Part shown: positions 6,489 through 14,579 of the stretch, in pieces | How positions within the stretch are numbered: the first letter of the stretch is position 1 | Layout of the letters: each line of letters starts with the position of its first letter | NCBI GenBank assembly: GCA_027346925.1 | Contig: DAIERH010000014.1 | Location: 1-21,911, forward strand | Source: Geobacter sp. | GTDB taxonomy: Bacteria > Desulfobacterota > Desulfuromonadia > Geobacterales > Pseudopelobacteraceae | Direction: 5' to 3' | Length of the DNA stretch: 21,911 nt | The notes under the pieces: model-generated | Seen by the model: only the letters and a program-made list of their open reading frames with translations | Databases searched by the model: none | What the model was told of the DNA's origin: nothing | Program-made: the position numbers and the translations under genes

Positions 6489-8897
6489 TCACGGATGCCA
6501 GGGGGTGGAGACGTTCCAGTCCCTGCCGTCGCTGACCACTTCTATGGTCCCGTCCCGGTCGGTCCGATAGGTCCGTATGCCCAGTTTCTCCAGGAGGGCC
6601 AGCGTCGCGGGGGCGGGCAGGCCGAAGCCGTTGCCGCTGCCGGCCGAGATCAGGGCGGCCCGGGGGGCGACCCGGCCGAGAAAGGCCGCAGAGGTGGAAA
6701 AACGGCTGCCATGGTGTCCGACCTTGAGCACGACCGAAGCCAGGTCAGCCCGGCTCGCCAGAATCCGCTTCTCGGCCTCGAAGCCGGCATCGCCGGTGAA
6801 CAGCATGCTGAAGCCGCCGTACGCAAGGCGGAACACCAGCGACTCATCGTTCATACCCATCTCGTCGGCAGGCGACGGAATGTCCCGGAGAGGAGGGCCG
6901 GGCGACAGGACCGTCAGCACAACACCGCCGCCAAGGTCGAGCCGGTCGCCGGCCGACAGTCGCCTGACCGGCACCCCGCTCCTGTTCAGGATGGCGCGCA
7001 ACTGTTCGTACTGCTCGCCCGTGCCGCCCCGCACCGTTTCCAGGAATTCGCCAACCGGCAGGGTGCGGGCAACAAAGGGGAGACCGCCAAGGTGATCGGG
7101 GTGGCTGTGGGTGAGGAGCATGCGGTCGATGCGCTCCACCCCCAATTTGAACAGGGCCGGCCCAAGGGTGCGTTCTCCGAAATCCCGGCCGTTCTCGTGC
7201 AGATACCCTCCCCCGTCCACCAGTATGACGCCTCCGTCAGGCGTCCGGATCAGCAAAGCCTCCCCCTGTCCCACACTCAGCATGGTGATGTGCAGGCGGC
7301 CATCCCTGGCAGGGGGCGCGGCCAGGTGGGCAGCGATGGCCGTCACCGGCAGAAACAGACACAGGGCGGTCTTCAGCCGGCGGCCTCGGATGAAGGTCAG
7401 GCTGACCATGAACAACAGGCATGCCAGCATATCCAGCCGGGTCACGGCATGGCAACTCAAAAGCGGCAACTGGGCGAACAGCGCGATCAGCCGGTTGGAC
7501 AGGGCCACCAGCTTGCCGGCCGGCCAGAGCAGCAGATGGGCCATTGCCGGGAAGACCGCCACGAACGGCAGGGCGCAGAATCCGGTCAGGACCGCGCCGT
7601 ACCCCAGCAGGGGTACGATCAGGAAATTGGAGAGGATGCCGTTAAGGGAGGCCTGGTTGAAGTAAAAGAGTACGGGCACGCTCGTGGCGAACGAGGCGGC
7701 GCAGGAGGCGGCAACGAACTGGAGCAGCGTGCGCAGCCACCCCCGCCCGATGGCTCCAAGGCGCTCCATGGTCCCTGGTACGGCGATCACGATCCCCCAC
7801 AAGGCCAGAAAGGAGAGCTGGAACGAGACATCGAACAGGCTGGGCGGATTGATGGCCAACAGCAGCAGAGCCGAGAGCAGCAGGGCATTGACCGGGTCGC
7901 CCTCGCGCTCGGCGTAGAGGGTCAGCACAAACGCGGCCAGCATGATGACCGAGCGGGCCGTGGCCGGGGCGGCGCCGGTCAGGAAGAGATACAACGCCAT
8001 GGCCGGCAGGGAGAAGAGCAGCACCAAGCGGCGCAGATTGAACCTGAGGGCCAGGCTCTCGGAACGGGTGGCGAGCAGGAGGGTGAGCTGGACGATGAAA
8101 AAGGCGATGATGCCAACATGAAACCCGGAGATGGAAAGGATGTGATTGACGCCGGCCCTGGTGTAGGCATCGTTCAACTGTTCGGGAATCCGTTTCTGGT
8201 CGCCTATCAGGAGTGCGGCCAGCACCGACGATATCCGGACATCAGGCTGCGCCAGCCGGATGAAGTCCCCCAGGCGGCGTGCCGCCAGGTCGAGCCGGCG
8301 CAGGATAGTATCCTCGGCAGCTGCCCGCATCAGCACGATCTCATCCATTGTTGCCACCCTGCCGAGGGCTGCAATCCCCTGGAAGGACAGGTAGCGGGGG
8401 TAGTCGAATTCACCGGGCAGACCAAGCCGGCGGGGCTGCACGATGCGTGTGGCCAAGCGCACCCGGTCGCCACGGGCCACGGTGATGTCGCCGCTGGAAA
8501 CGGAAATCATCAGGTTGCCGCGGGCAGGGACAGCAGTTACCCCCGTGATCACCCCCTCCAACCCCATTACGAAACTGCTCCCCCCGGCAGTGGCCACGGG
8601 GCGGGATAGCACGATCCCTTCGACAATGACCGGGCCGTGCCCGGCATACTGTTGAACGTCATACGGCGAAGCCGGGGGGGATTTCCAGGGAGTCAGGGCA
8701 TACAGGCCCCAGATGAGGAAAAAAACGAAGGTGGATATGCCGACGACCAGACGGCCGCGGACGAAACAGGACAGGACCAGGCAGCACAGGGCTGCCGCAA
8801 CGGCGGAAAATGGCAGGGATATTCCGCTCACATCGCTGATGACCAGACCGGCGACCAGTGCGGACAGGGGAATAAACAGCGGATGTTCCCGGAGCAC
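6489..8897 (-). CDS. comEC: ComEC/Rec2-type DNA internalisation channel protein
   Basis: Inner-membrane protein that carries single-stranded DNA into the cytoplasm during natural transformation. The 802-residue product has N-terminal membrane helices (about residues 8-70) and a DUF4131/OB-like region (about 80-200). The ComEC core carries the competence signature HILSISGFHVG at 252-262 and many hydrophobic helices up to about residue 530. A C-terminal metallo-beta-lactamase domain has LLTHSHPDHLGG at about 590-600, and GDAGFEAEK and KVGHHGS further on. The full family architecture is present and open throughout. The start is GTG 8897 with AAAGGG upstream; a 19-codon ORF ends four bases before it. 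It is the only competence gene in the window, so transformability is not implied. Confidence 0.94.
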   Translation of the reverse strand: MLREHPLFIPLSALVAGLVISDVSGISLPFSAVAAALCCLVLSCFVRGRLVVGISTFVFFLIWGLYALTPWKSPPASPYDVQQYAGHGPVIVEGIVLSRPVATAGGSSFVMGLEGVITGVTAVPARGNLMISVSSGDITVARGDRVRLATRIVQPRRLGLPGEFDYPRYLSFQGIAALGRVATMDEIVLMRAAAEDTILRRLDLAARRLGDFIRLAQPDVRISSVLAALLIGDQKRIPEQLNDAYTRAGVNHILSISGFHVGIIAFFIVQLTLLLATRSESLALRFNLRRLVLLFSLPAMALYLFLTGAAPATARSVIMLAAFVLTLYAEREGDPVNALLLSALLLLAINPPSLFDVSFQLSFLALWGIVIAVPGTMERLGAIGRGWLRTLLQFVAASCAASFATSVPVLFYFNQASLNGILSNFLIVPLLGYGAVLTGFCALPFVAVFPAMAHLLLWPAGKLVALSNRLIALFAQLPLLSCHAVTRLDMLACLLFMVSLTFIRGRRLKTALCLFLPVTAIAAHLAAPPARDGRLHITMLSVGQGEALLIRTPDGGVILVDGGGYLHENGRDFGERTLGPALFKLGVERIDRMLLTHSHPDHLGGLPFVARTLPVGEFLETVRGGTGEQYEQLRAILNRSGVPVRRLSAGDRLDLGGGVVLTVLSPGPPLRDIPSPADEMGMNDESLVFRLAYGGFSMLFTGDAGFEAEKRILASRADLASVVLKVGHHGSRFSTSAAFLGRVAPRAALISAGSGNGFGLPAPATLALLEKLGIRTYRTDRDGTIEVVSDGRDWNVSTPWHP

Positions 8898-8901
8898 CTG
8901 C

Positions 8902-8961
8902 TTACCCTTTTACAAGGTACTGATCATGGTTACGCATGGCGTCTCCGGCGAGGTGGGTCAT
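8902..8961 (-). CDS. Possible 19-residue leader ORF upstream of comEC
   Basis: An ATG at 8961 with GGGAGG nine bases upstream opens a 19-codon frame (MTHLAGDAMRNHDQYLVKG) that ends in TAA four bases before the comEC GTG. The ribosome site is better than that of comEC itself, and the spacing would permit translational coupling. No family is recognised. The frame could equally be fortuitous, since it is very short and lies in a divergent promoter region. Confidence 0.25.
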   Translation of the reverse strand: MTHLAGDAMRNHDQYLVKG

Positions 8962-9045
8962 GGCGCAAGGCCTCCCTGAACAACAATCGGCGACGGGTTC
9001 GGGACAAGCCGCGTCAGCCGGATATATACCATGGTTCGATGTTAC

Positions 9046-9074
9046 TTGAAAACCGATCAATTGAATGCTAAATA
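9046..9074 (+). promoter_or_regulatory. Candidate promoter for the hybrid kinase/HD-GYP operon
   Basis: TTGAAA (9046-9051, 5/6) and TAAATA (9069-9074, 3/6) are separated by 17 bases, about 60 bp before the ATG of the PAS gene fragment. The -10 is poor, so this is a tentative call. Confidence 0.3.
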
Positions 9075-9132
9075 TCAAACTGCTGAAAATAGGGAAAGCA
9101 CCTAAGCGCGGGAAGAAAGAGACACGGGGCAC

Positions 9133-9777
9133 ATGAGCGCATATTCCGCCAGTGACAGGGACGACGGGCTGCACGCAGAATCGGAACTGAAAAAGTTCTA
9201 TCGGGCCGCCGAACAAAGCCCGAGCCAGCTTGTCATCACCGACCCCAACGGCATAATCGAATATGCGAACCCCCGCTTCTGCGAGGTAACCGGGTTTAGC
9301 CGCGATGAGATCGTAGGCCAGACGCCCCGTCTCTTCAAGTCGGGCAGGATGTCGTCCGATTTTTACAGGACCCTGTGGAAAACCCTGCTTTCCGGCATTG
9401 AGTGGCAAGGGGAATTTCTCAACCGCCGCAGGGACGGCTCGCTGTACTGGGAACGCGCCTCCATCGCCCCCATCAAGGATAGCGACGGCACCATCACACA
9501 CTTCGTCAAGGTCGCCGAGGACGTTACCGAACAGAAACGGGCCGAAGAAAGCCAGCGCCGCAGTCTCAAGCTGAGCGAGGCCATCACGGCCGCCAACCTG
9601 CGTTTCATCGAAACCGGCAGCCTCACCCACATGGCCCGTCCTGCTCGACAGCTGCATGACCATAACCAATTCTCCGTTCGGAATGCTGTACGAACTGCTC
9701 CCCAGCGGCAATGCCGACGTCCTGGCCCTTTCCCTGGCCTCCTTCGACCCCATATCCGAAGAACCCGTCTTCCGTGA
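9133..9777 (+). CDS. PAS-domain N-terminal fragment of a frameshifted hybrid histidine kinase
   Basis: Residues about 18-135 form a PAS/PAC domain: ITDPNGIIEYANPRFCEVTGF is followed by GQTPRLFKSG, WQGEFLNRRRDGSLYWERAS and ITHFVKVAEDVTEQKRAEE. This is typical of redox or ligand-sensing modules in membrane-free kinases. From about residue 168 (9634-9637) the frame departs from coding character and reads basic, Arg/Pro-rich sequence to a stop at 9777. The coding signal continues instead in the next frame. Removing one C from the CCC at 9635-9637 fuses this PAS region to the GAF-kinase frame as ..LTHMAVLLDSCMTI... The start ATG 9133 follows GGGG at short spacing. Most simply this is the front half of one gene carrying a one-base insertion, or a sequencing error. 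Confidence 0.75.
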   Translation: MSAYSASDRDDGLHAESELKKFYRAAEQSPSQLVITDPNGIIEYANPRFCEVTGFSRDEIVGQTPRLFKSGRMSSDFYRTLWKTLLSGIEWQGEFLNRRRDGSLYWERASIAPIKDSDGTITHFVKVAEDVTEQKRAEESQRRSLKLSEAITAANLRFIETGSLTHMARPARQLHDHNQFSVRNAVRTAPQRQCRRPGPFPGLLRPHIRRTRLP

Positions 9778-11299
9778 CATCCAGTACGACATCCGGCGGC
9801 ATGGGCATTACGAGGCAAACCATCACCCCTCGATCTTCTTCGCGCCCGTGAGCGAGGGAACGACCGTGGTCATGAACTCGCCCGGCGACAACCGGTGGAA
9901 AGGGTGTGACTGTCCGCTCTGCACGCCGGCACTGACCACTTTTGTCGGCATTCCGCTCAAGGTGGGCACCAACGTCATCGGCATGCTCGGCCTGGCGAAC
10001 CGCGATGGCGGGTATCCCAATGACGATATCCGGGAGATGGAGAAGTACGGCCAGACCTGCGCCCTGGCCATCGCCAGCGCCAAGGCGGAACTCGACCGCA
10101 AACAGGCCAGGGAACAGTTGCGCCAGGCCCAGAAGATGGAGGCAATCGGACAATTGGCGGGCGGTATCGCCCATGATTTCAACAACCTGCTCACGGTCAT
10201 CAACGGCTACAGCACGCTTTTGCTCCAGAAAATAACGAACAACGACCAGATGCGCAAGGAGGTCGAGCAGATTCTCAACGCCGGTGAGCGGGCCTCCACA
10301 CTGATCAGGCAGCTTCTGGCCTTCGGCAGGAGGCAGATGCTCGAACCGCGGCTCTTGAACATCAATACCCTGATAGCGGGCCTGCACAAGATCCTCTGCC
10401 GCCTGATCGGCGAAAATGTCACCCTTTCCACCAAGCTGGCCGTGGATGTCGGCATGGTCAAGGCGGACCCCAGCCAGATCGAACAGATCATCATGAACCT
10501 GGTCATCAATGCCCGTGACGCCCTGGAACGGGGCGGCACCATAACCGTCGAGACCGCCAACCGCTATCTGGACAGAGATTTTGTCCGCAAGAACGGCGGT
10601 TCCGTGGCTGGCGACTATGTCCTGATCACGGTCAGGGATACGGGCATGGGCATGTCGGAGGAGATCATCGGCAGGATATTCGAGCCGTTCTTCACCACCA
10701 AGGAGCAGGGTTATGGCACCGGCCTGGGGCTGGCGACGGTCTATGGCATCGTCAAGCAGAGCAACGGCTACATCCAGGTGCAGAGCGTAGTGGGTATGGG
10801 GACGGAGTTCCGCGTGTACCTGCCGCGGGTGGCGGAAACAATGAATCAGAACACGGGCGGCGATATCCTGCCCCTGACGGCGGAACGGGGCGCGACGACG
10901 GGACTGATCCTGATCGTCGAGGACGAGCGGGCCGTGCTCGACCTGTCCGCCATCACCCTCAGGACCCACGGCTACGACGTCCTCACTGCACCCGGGCCGC
11001 AGGAGGCACTCAAGCTGTTCGAGCGCTTCAGCGAAAAGATCGACCTGCTCTTGACGGATGTCATGATGCCCAGCATGTCGGGGCCGGACATGGTGCAGAT
11101 CATGCTGGCGAAACGCCCCGACCTGAAGGTGGTGTTCATGTCGGGCTATACGGACGAAAGGCTCAGCGTATCCGACTTTTCCGAGGAGCGCCTGACGTTT
11201 ATCATGAAACCATTCAATCCCGCCAGCCTGGTCAACCTGATCAGCGACAACATCCGCCGCCCCGACGGGCAGGCTTCCCCGGAGACACCCCATGAATGA
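9656..11299 (+). CDS. GAF-histidine kinase-receiver hybrid sensor kinase (C-terminal part of the split gene)
   Basis: Cytoplasmic hybrid kinase that would autophosphorylate on His and pass phosphate to its own receiver. A GAF domain (about residues 1-145) includes an unusual CDCPLC cluster (C84, C86, C89). HisKA has the phospho-acceptor His173 in GGIAHDFNNLL. HATPase_c has the N-box QIIMNLVINARDAL (276-290), the G1 box VRDTGMGM (D328) and GTGLGL (355-360). A receiver at about 415-540 has D468 in LLLTDVMMP and K in MKPF. As drawn the first ATG (9656) has no ribosome site, which supports its being the rear of the PAS gene in frame +1. The end overlaps the HD-GYP regulator start by eight bases, so the two are translationally linked. 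If the frameshift is real, the kinase may still be made by slippage or re-initiation, or may be dead. Confidence 0.85.
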   Translation: MTITNSPFGMLYELLPSGNADVLALSLASFDPISEEPVFRDIQYDIRRHGHYEANHHPSIFFAPVSEGTTVVMNSPGDNRWKGCDCPLCTPALTTFVGIPLKVGTNVIGMLGLANRDGGYPNDDIREMEKYGQTCALAIASAKAELDRKQAREQLRQAQKMEAIGQLAGGIAHDFNNLLTVINGYSTLLLQKITNNDQMRKEVEQILNAGERASTLIRQLLAFGRRQMLEPRLLNINTLIAGLHKILCRLIGENVTLSTKLAVDVGMVKADPSQIEQIIMNLVINARDALERGGTITVETANRYLDRDFVRKNGGSVAGDYVLITVRDTGMGMSEEIIGRIFEPFFTTKEQGYGTGLGLATVYGIVKQSNGYIQVQSVVGMGTEFRVYLPRVAETMNQNTGGDILPLTAERGATTGLILIVEDERAVLDLSAITLRTHGYDVLTAPGPQEALKLFERFSEKIDLLLTDVMMPSMSGPDMVQIMLAKRPDLKVVFMSGYTDERLSVSDFSEERLTFIMKPFNPASLVNLISDNIRRPDGQASPETPHE

Positions 11300-12338
11300 A
11301 CACATCCTGATAGTCGACGATGAAGAGATGATCAGAGACCTGCTCTCATCGGCTCTTCTCCAGGAAGGCTACAACTGTTTCCAGGCGGCCAACGTGGACG
11401 CAGCCTTTGGTATCCTGGGTGAACACCCGGTCGATCTGGTGATTTCCGACATCATGATGCCCGGCAGAAGCGGCGTCGATCTCCTCAGGGACCTGAAAAC
11501 CGTGGATCCCGACATCGCCGTTCTGATGATCACCGGGCTTTCCGACATGAACACCGCACTGGAATGCATCCACCTGGGGGCGGACGACTACATCACCAAG
11601 CCGTTCGGTATCAGCAGGGTCATCCTGACGGTCAAGAACCTGATCGAGAAGCGTTGCCTGGCCATCGAGAAGAAGAATTACCAGACCAGCCTGGAATTCA
11701 AGGTCATGGAGCAGACCGAGCAGATCCGCCGCACCATGAACGAGTTGCACAGCGCCTACGACAGCACGCTCACGGCACTCGTCAAGGCGCTCGACGCCCG
11801 GGAAAAAGAGGTCGGCTCCCATTCCGAACGGGTCATGAACTTCTCCACCTTCATGGCCTCAAAGCTGGGAATCAAGGGCAACGAACTGGAACAACTGGCC
11901 AAGGGGGCGCTCTTGCACGATATCGGCAAGATCGGCATCTCCGACAACATCCTGCTCAAGCCGGGCAAGCTGGACGAAGCCGAGTGGATCGAGATGCGCC
12001 GGCACCCCCAGATCGGCTACGCCATCATGTCGGAGATAAAATTCCTCAAGGGGCCGGCCGAGATCATCCTGACCCACCACGAACGTTTCGACGGCACCGG
12101 CTACCCCAAGCAGCTCAAGGGGACCCAGATACCGATCGGCTCCCGCATCTTCGGGCTGGTGGACACGCTGGACGCCATGACCTCCGACCGCCCGTACCGC
12201 CGGGCGCTTCCCTTCGATGCGGTCATCAGCGAGGTCAGGAAATTCCGCGGCACCCAGTTCGATCCCGATATCAGCGACCTGTTTCTCTCCATACCCCGTG
12301 GTCAGTGGGAGGAGTGCGCGGGCAAACACTTCATCTGA
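11292..12338 (+). CDS. Response regulator with receiver and HD-GYP phosphodiesterase domains
   Basis: Two-component output protein predicted to degrade cyclic di-GMP. The 348-residue product has a receiver at about residues 1-120 (D9-D10, phospho-acceptor D53 in VISDIMMPG, K103), then a coiled linker at about 125-155. The HD-GYP domain at about 155-340 carries LLHDIGKIG (H209, D210), THHERFDGTGYP (HH at 262-263, GYP at 270-272) and the downstream DTLDAMTSDRPYR. All HD-GYP metal ligands that can be read by eye are present. The ATG lies inside the end of the kinase gene (8-nt overlap), making the hybrid kinase its obvious partner. A strong hairpin follows the stop by five bases. Confidence 0.95.
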   Translation: MNEHILIVDDEEMIRDLLSSALLQEGYNCFQAANVDAAFGILGEHPVDLVISDIMMPGRSGVDLLRDLKTVDPDIAVLMITGLSDMNTALECIHLGADDYITKPFGISRVILTVKNLIEKRCLAIEKKNYQTSLEFKVMEQTEQIRRTMNELHSAYDSTLTALVKALDAREKEVGSHSERVMNFSTFMASKLGIKGNELEQLAKGALLHDIGKIGISDNILLKPGKLDEAEWIEMRRHPQIGYAIMSEIKFLKGPAEIILTHHERFDGTGYPKQLKGTQIPIGSRIFGLVDTLDAMTSDRPYRRALPFDAVISEVRKFRGTQFDPDISDLFLSIPRGQWEECAGKHFI

Positions 12339-12343
12339 GCAAA

Positions 12344-12381
12344 AAACGGGGAAGCGGCACACCTTCGCCGCTTCCCCGTTT
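12344..12381. terminator. Bidirectional intrinsic terminator
   Basis: A perfect 15-bp GC-rich stem (12344-12358 with 12367-12381, core CGGGGAAGCGGC) has an 8-nt loop. On the minus strand it is followed by a run of T residues (CGTTTTTTGC), so it should stop transcription of the fbp unit. On the plus strand the tail (TTTGCC) is weaker but lies directly after the HD-GYP stop. Confidence 0.85.
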
Positions 12382-12421
12382 GCCTTCCGACAAAAAACAC
12401 CTGCATGACGATTGTTATCCG

Positions 12422-12703
12422 CTACCCATCCTCCCAGTCGTCCCCTTCATCATCCAGCTCGGCAACGTCGTAGTCGTCTGCATCGTCGCATTCCGCCTCG
12501 TCCTCATCGCCGGCCGGGAAGGAACGCACGGCAGGACGCCGGTCGTCCTCTGAAATCCGCTCAAATCGGGCCAGCAGCTCCTGGTTCGTGCAGAAGCGCC
12601 CTTCCTTGAAGCTGCACGCTTCCCGATCGCACAGGTCGAAGAGCTGAATCTCACTGCACAGCCGTTGTATCGCCCCGGAAGGTTCTTCGTCGGTCTCGCG
12701 CAT
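12422..12703 (-). CDS. Conserved-looking small Cys- and Asp/Glu-rich protein downstream of fbp
   Basis: The function is unknown. The 93-residue product has a cysteine-containing N-terminal half: LCSEIQLFDLCDREAC and FKEGRFCTNQELLARFERI, with four cysteines at spacing C-x8-C-x4-C-x7-C, suitable for a metal or Fe-S site or disulfides. The second half is extremely acidic (DEDEAECDDADDYDVAELDD). There is no signal peptide and no membrane segment. ATG 12703 has GGAGG seven bases upstream and lies 17 bp after the fbp stop, so it is the second gene of that unit; the terminator at 12344-12381 closes it. I recall similar ORFs in Geobacter genomes as uncharacterised proteins, but cannot verify. The strong ribosome site and operon position support it as real. 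Confidence 0.8.
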   Translation of the reverse strand: MRETDEEPSGAIQRLCSEIQLFDLCDREACSFKEGRFCTNQELLARFERISEDDRRPAVRSFPAGDEDEAECDDADDYDVAELDDEGDDWEDG

Positions 12704-12720
12704 GACCAGGCCTCCGCTGC

Positions 12721-13665
12721 CTAGCAGTTCCCGTTCAGGAATTCACTGGCCTTTTCCACGTCCTCCCGGCAGCCGATATAGACCGGACAACGCTGGTCGA
12801 GCCCCTCGGGGACGATGTCCAGGATCGGCGTTGTGCCGTTGGTGGCGGCGCCGCCGGCCTGCTCAAGCAAAAAGGCCATGGGGTTGAGTTCGAACAACAA
12901 CCGCAGCTTGCCGTTGGGGGTATCCTTGAGGGCCGGGTACATGAAGATCCCCTTGCCCTTCATCAACACCTGGTTGATATCCGGTACGAAACCGCCCGAA
13001 TACCGCAATTTGGCCCCCTTTTCCTCAAGGTAGCGGATAAAGCGCTCATTGTCCTCGGTATATTTCTTCCGCAGGCCTCCCGGCGAGTAGATATCTCCGG
13101 CCGGTTTCATCTGGATGTTCTCCCGGGTCAGGGTGAACTCCATGAGCTGGTTCATGGTGAACTCATAGACCCCCTTCCCCACCGAGTAGACCATGGAGAC
13201 CCGCGGCCCGTACAGGATGTAAATGGCGCCGACCATCTTGCGTCCCGGCTGCAGCAGGTCGCACCCCTGGTAGATGCCCACGATGGTGCCCACGGCCAGG
13301 TTCACGTCCACCAGCGAGGAGCCATCCAGGGGGTCATAGGCCACGGAAAACATGCCCTGGGGATTGCTGGTGACCTGGTAGATCTCTTCCATCTCCTCGG
13401 AGGCGATGTTGCAGACCACTCCCGAGTGGATCATGCGTTTGCGCATGATGCGGTCCGAGAGGACATCCAGCGCCAACTGCTCTTCGCCATAGAGATTGGA
13501 TGTGCCCGCCACACCCAGGTCGCCGGTACGAACCGCGTTGATGACGTATTTGCTCGCCTCGGCCACCTCGCAGATCAGGTGAACCAGGTTGTCGCTGATA
13601 TTCTGGTCGCGCAGGTGCCTGCGCAGATCGATTTGAAATTTGGTCTTGCCCGCTTCGCTATACAT
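12721..13665 (-). CDS. fbp: Class I fructose-1,6-bisphosphatase
   Basis: Hydrolyses fructose 1,6-bisphosphate to fructose 6-phosphate in gluconeogenesis, in the cytoplasm. The 314-residue protein has the metal/catalytic motif YDPLDGSS at about 112-119, SEEMEE before it (the Glu metal ligands), and the substrate-binding regions YSGGFVPDINQ and GKGIFMYPA. The C-terminal LNPMAFLLEQAGG is the usual class I ending region. Length is close to the bacterial norm of about 330. ATG 13665 follows GGAGGG at ideal spacing. A good promoter lies at 13714-13742. Nothing is missing. An FBPase fits an acetate-using anaerobe that must make sugars. Confidence 0.96.
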   Translation of the reverse strand: MYSEAGKTKFQIDLRRHLRDQNISDNLVHLICEVAEASKYVINAVRTGDLGVAGTSNLYGEEQLALDVLSDRIMRKRMIHSGVVCNIASEEMEEIYQVTSNPQGMFSVAYDPLDGSSLVDVNLAVGTIVGIYQGCDLLQPGRKMVGAIYILYGPRVSMVYSVGKGVYEFTMNQLMEFTLTRENIQMKPAGDIYSPGGLRKKYTEDNERFIRYLEEKGAKLRYSGGFVPDINQVLMKGKGIFMYPALKDTPNGKLRLLFELNPMAFLLEQAGGAATNGTTPILDIVPEGLDQRCPVYIGCREDVEKASEFLNGNC

Positions 13666-13713
13666 AGCAGCCCTCCACGATGAGTCGATGAGATAGAGTG
13701 TTTCAGAAGCGTC

Positions 13714-13742
13714 ATACTACTGTATACAAACCGTTTTATCAA
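13714..13742 (-). promoter_or_regulatory. Sigma70-type promoter for fbp
   Basis: On the minus strand TTGATA (13742-13737, 5/6) and TAGTAT (13719-13714, 4/6) are separated by 17 bases, about 50 bp before the fbp ATG. It lies in the 126-bp gap after the permease gene, so fbp need not depend on upstream transcription. Confidence 0.55.
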
Positions 13743-13791
13743 GCCTAAAGGCATTTTTAGCGATGATGATGCGGCAAACAACGCGGAAGGA

Positions 13792-14574
13792 TCAGGAGAA
13801 GGAGAGTGACGAGAGGTAGGTGATCAGGCCGTCGAGCAGAAAGACCGTGAACAGGCTGGTCATGACCGCCCGGGTGGCGGCCTGGGGGATCTCGGTGGCG
13901 CTGCGGCCAACGCTCAGGCCATACCAGCAGCAGATGGCCGACACGAACAGGCCGAACAGCAGGCTCTTGGTAAAAAGAGACACCACCTCCCTGATCCCCA
14001 GGGAGGAGAGGATGCCCTGGATGAACTGGTCATAGGGGAGGTGCCAGCCGATGGAGGCGATGATGAAACTGCCGATAAAGGCGGTCAGCACGAAGTAGAG
14101 CGTCAGGACGACAAACGACGTGGTAACCCCCATGATGCGGGGCATGATCAGGTAGCGTTGCGTGGGGATTCCCAGGATCTCGATGGCCTCGATCTCGCCG
14201 TTGATCTTCATGGTGCCCAGTTCGGCGGCAATGGCCGTGCCGCTGCGGGCGATGATGACCACGGCCGTCAAGAGCGGCGCCAACTCGCGCAGCACCACCC
14301 ACACCAGGATCTTGCCGGTCAGAGAGCCGTTGTTGCCCACCAGGCTGACGACCTGGGCGATGATGACCGTGCCCAGGATGACGGCAATGGAGACTATGAT
14401 GCCCGAGCCTTCGAACCCGGTGAAATAGACCTGTTTGAGAAAGACCATGCGGATGGCCGCCCGTCCCTGGCGAAACGAGGCCAGATAATCCCTGAAGGCA
14501 TCGATGATGATCTGGATGATCCCGGCGACAACGGTGTACTTGGTGATGGCCCAGCGTCCCAGTGCGGCGAGCAT
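13792..14574 (-). CDS. MlaE-family ABC transporter permease
   Basis: Inner-membrane permease of the MlaE (formerly DUF140) family, which moves phospholipids or other lipids between the inner membrane and an MCE-domain partner. The 260-residue protein has the family's diagnostic central region: VLRELAPLLTAVVIIARSGTA followed by AAELGTMKINGEIEAIEILGI and PRIMGV. Five or so hydrophobic segments surround it. Length matches the family. The usual partners, ATPase MlaF and MCE protein MlaD, are not next to it; the gene follows an MBL-fold hydrolase by five bases instead. Start ATG 14574 has a weak ribosome site, consistent with coupling to that gene. Intact. Confidence 0.92.
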   Translation of the reverse strand: MLAALGRWAITKYTVVAGIIQIIIDAFRDYLASFRQGRAAIRMVFLKQVYFTGFEGSGIIVSIAVILGTVIIAQVVSLVGNNGSLTGKILVWVVLRELAPLLTAVVIIARSGTAIAAELGTMKINGEIEAIEILGIPTQRYLIMPRIMGVTTSFVVLTLYFVLTAFIGSFIIASIGWHLPYDQFIQGILSSLGIREVVSLFTKSLLFGLFVSAICCWYGLSVGRSATEIPQAATRAVMTSLFTVFLLDGLITYLSSLSFS

Positions 14575-14579
14575 GGCTG

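Noticed and set aside
6378..8609. 743-codon plus-strand frame opposite comEC
   Set aside because: Composition is Gly/Gln/Arg/His-rich with no domain, and the opposite strand encodes a complete ComEC with signature motifs.
8897..9132. Possible cyclic-dinucleotide (GEMM-type) riboswitch in the divergent gap before the kinase operon
   Set aside because: Some GC-rich pairing and a GCAAGGCCTCC-like stretch are present, but the conserved core and the second stem cannot be drawn convincingly on either strand.
8902..9792. 296-codon minus-strand frame opposite the PAS gene
   Set aside because: It shadows a plus-strand PAS domain with conserved motifs. Only its last 19 codons are considered separately as a possible leader ORF.
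9623..11305. 560-codon minus-strand frame opposite the histidine kinase
   Set aside because: The plus strand carries intact HisKA, HATPase and receiver motifs; the antisense frame has none.
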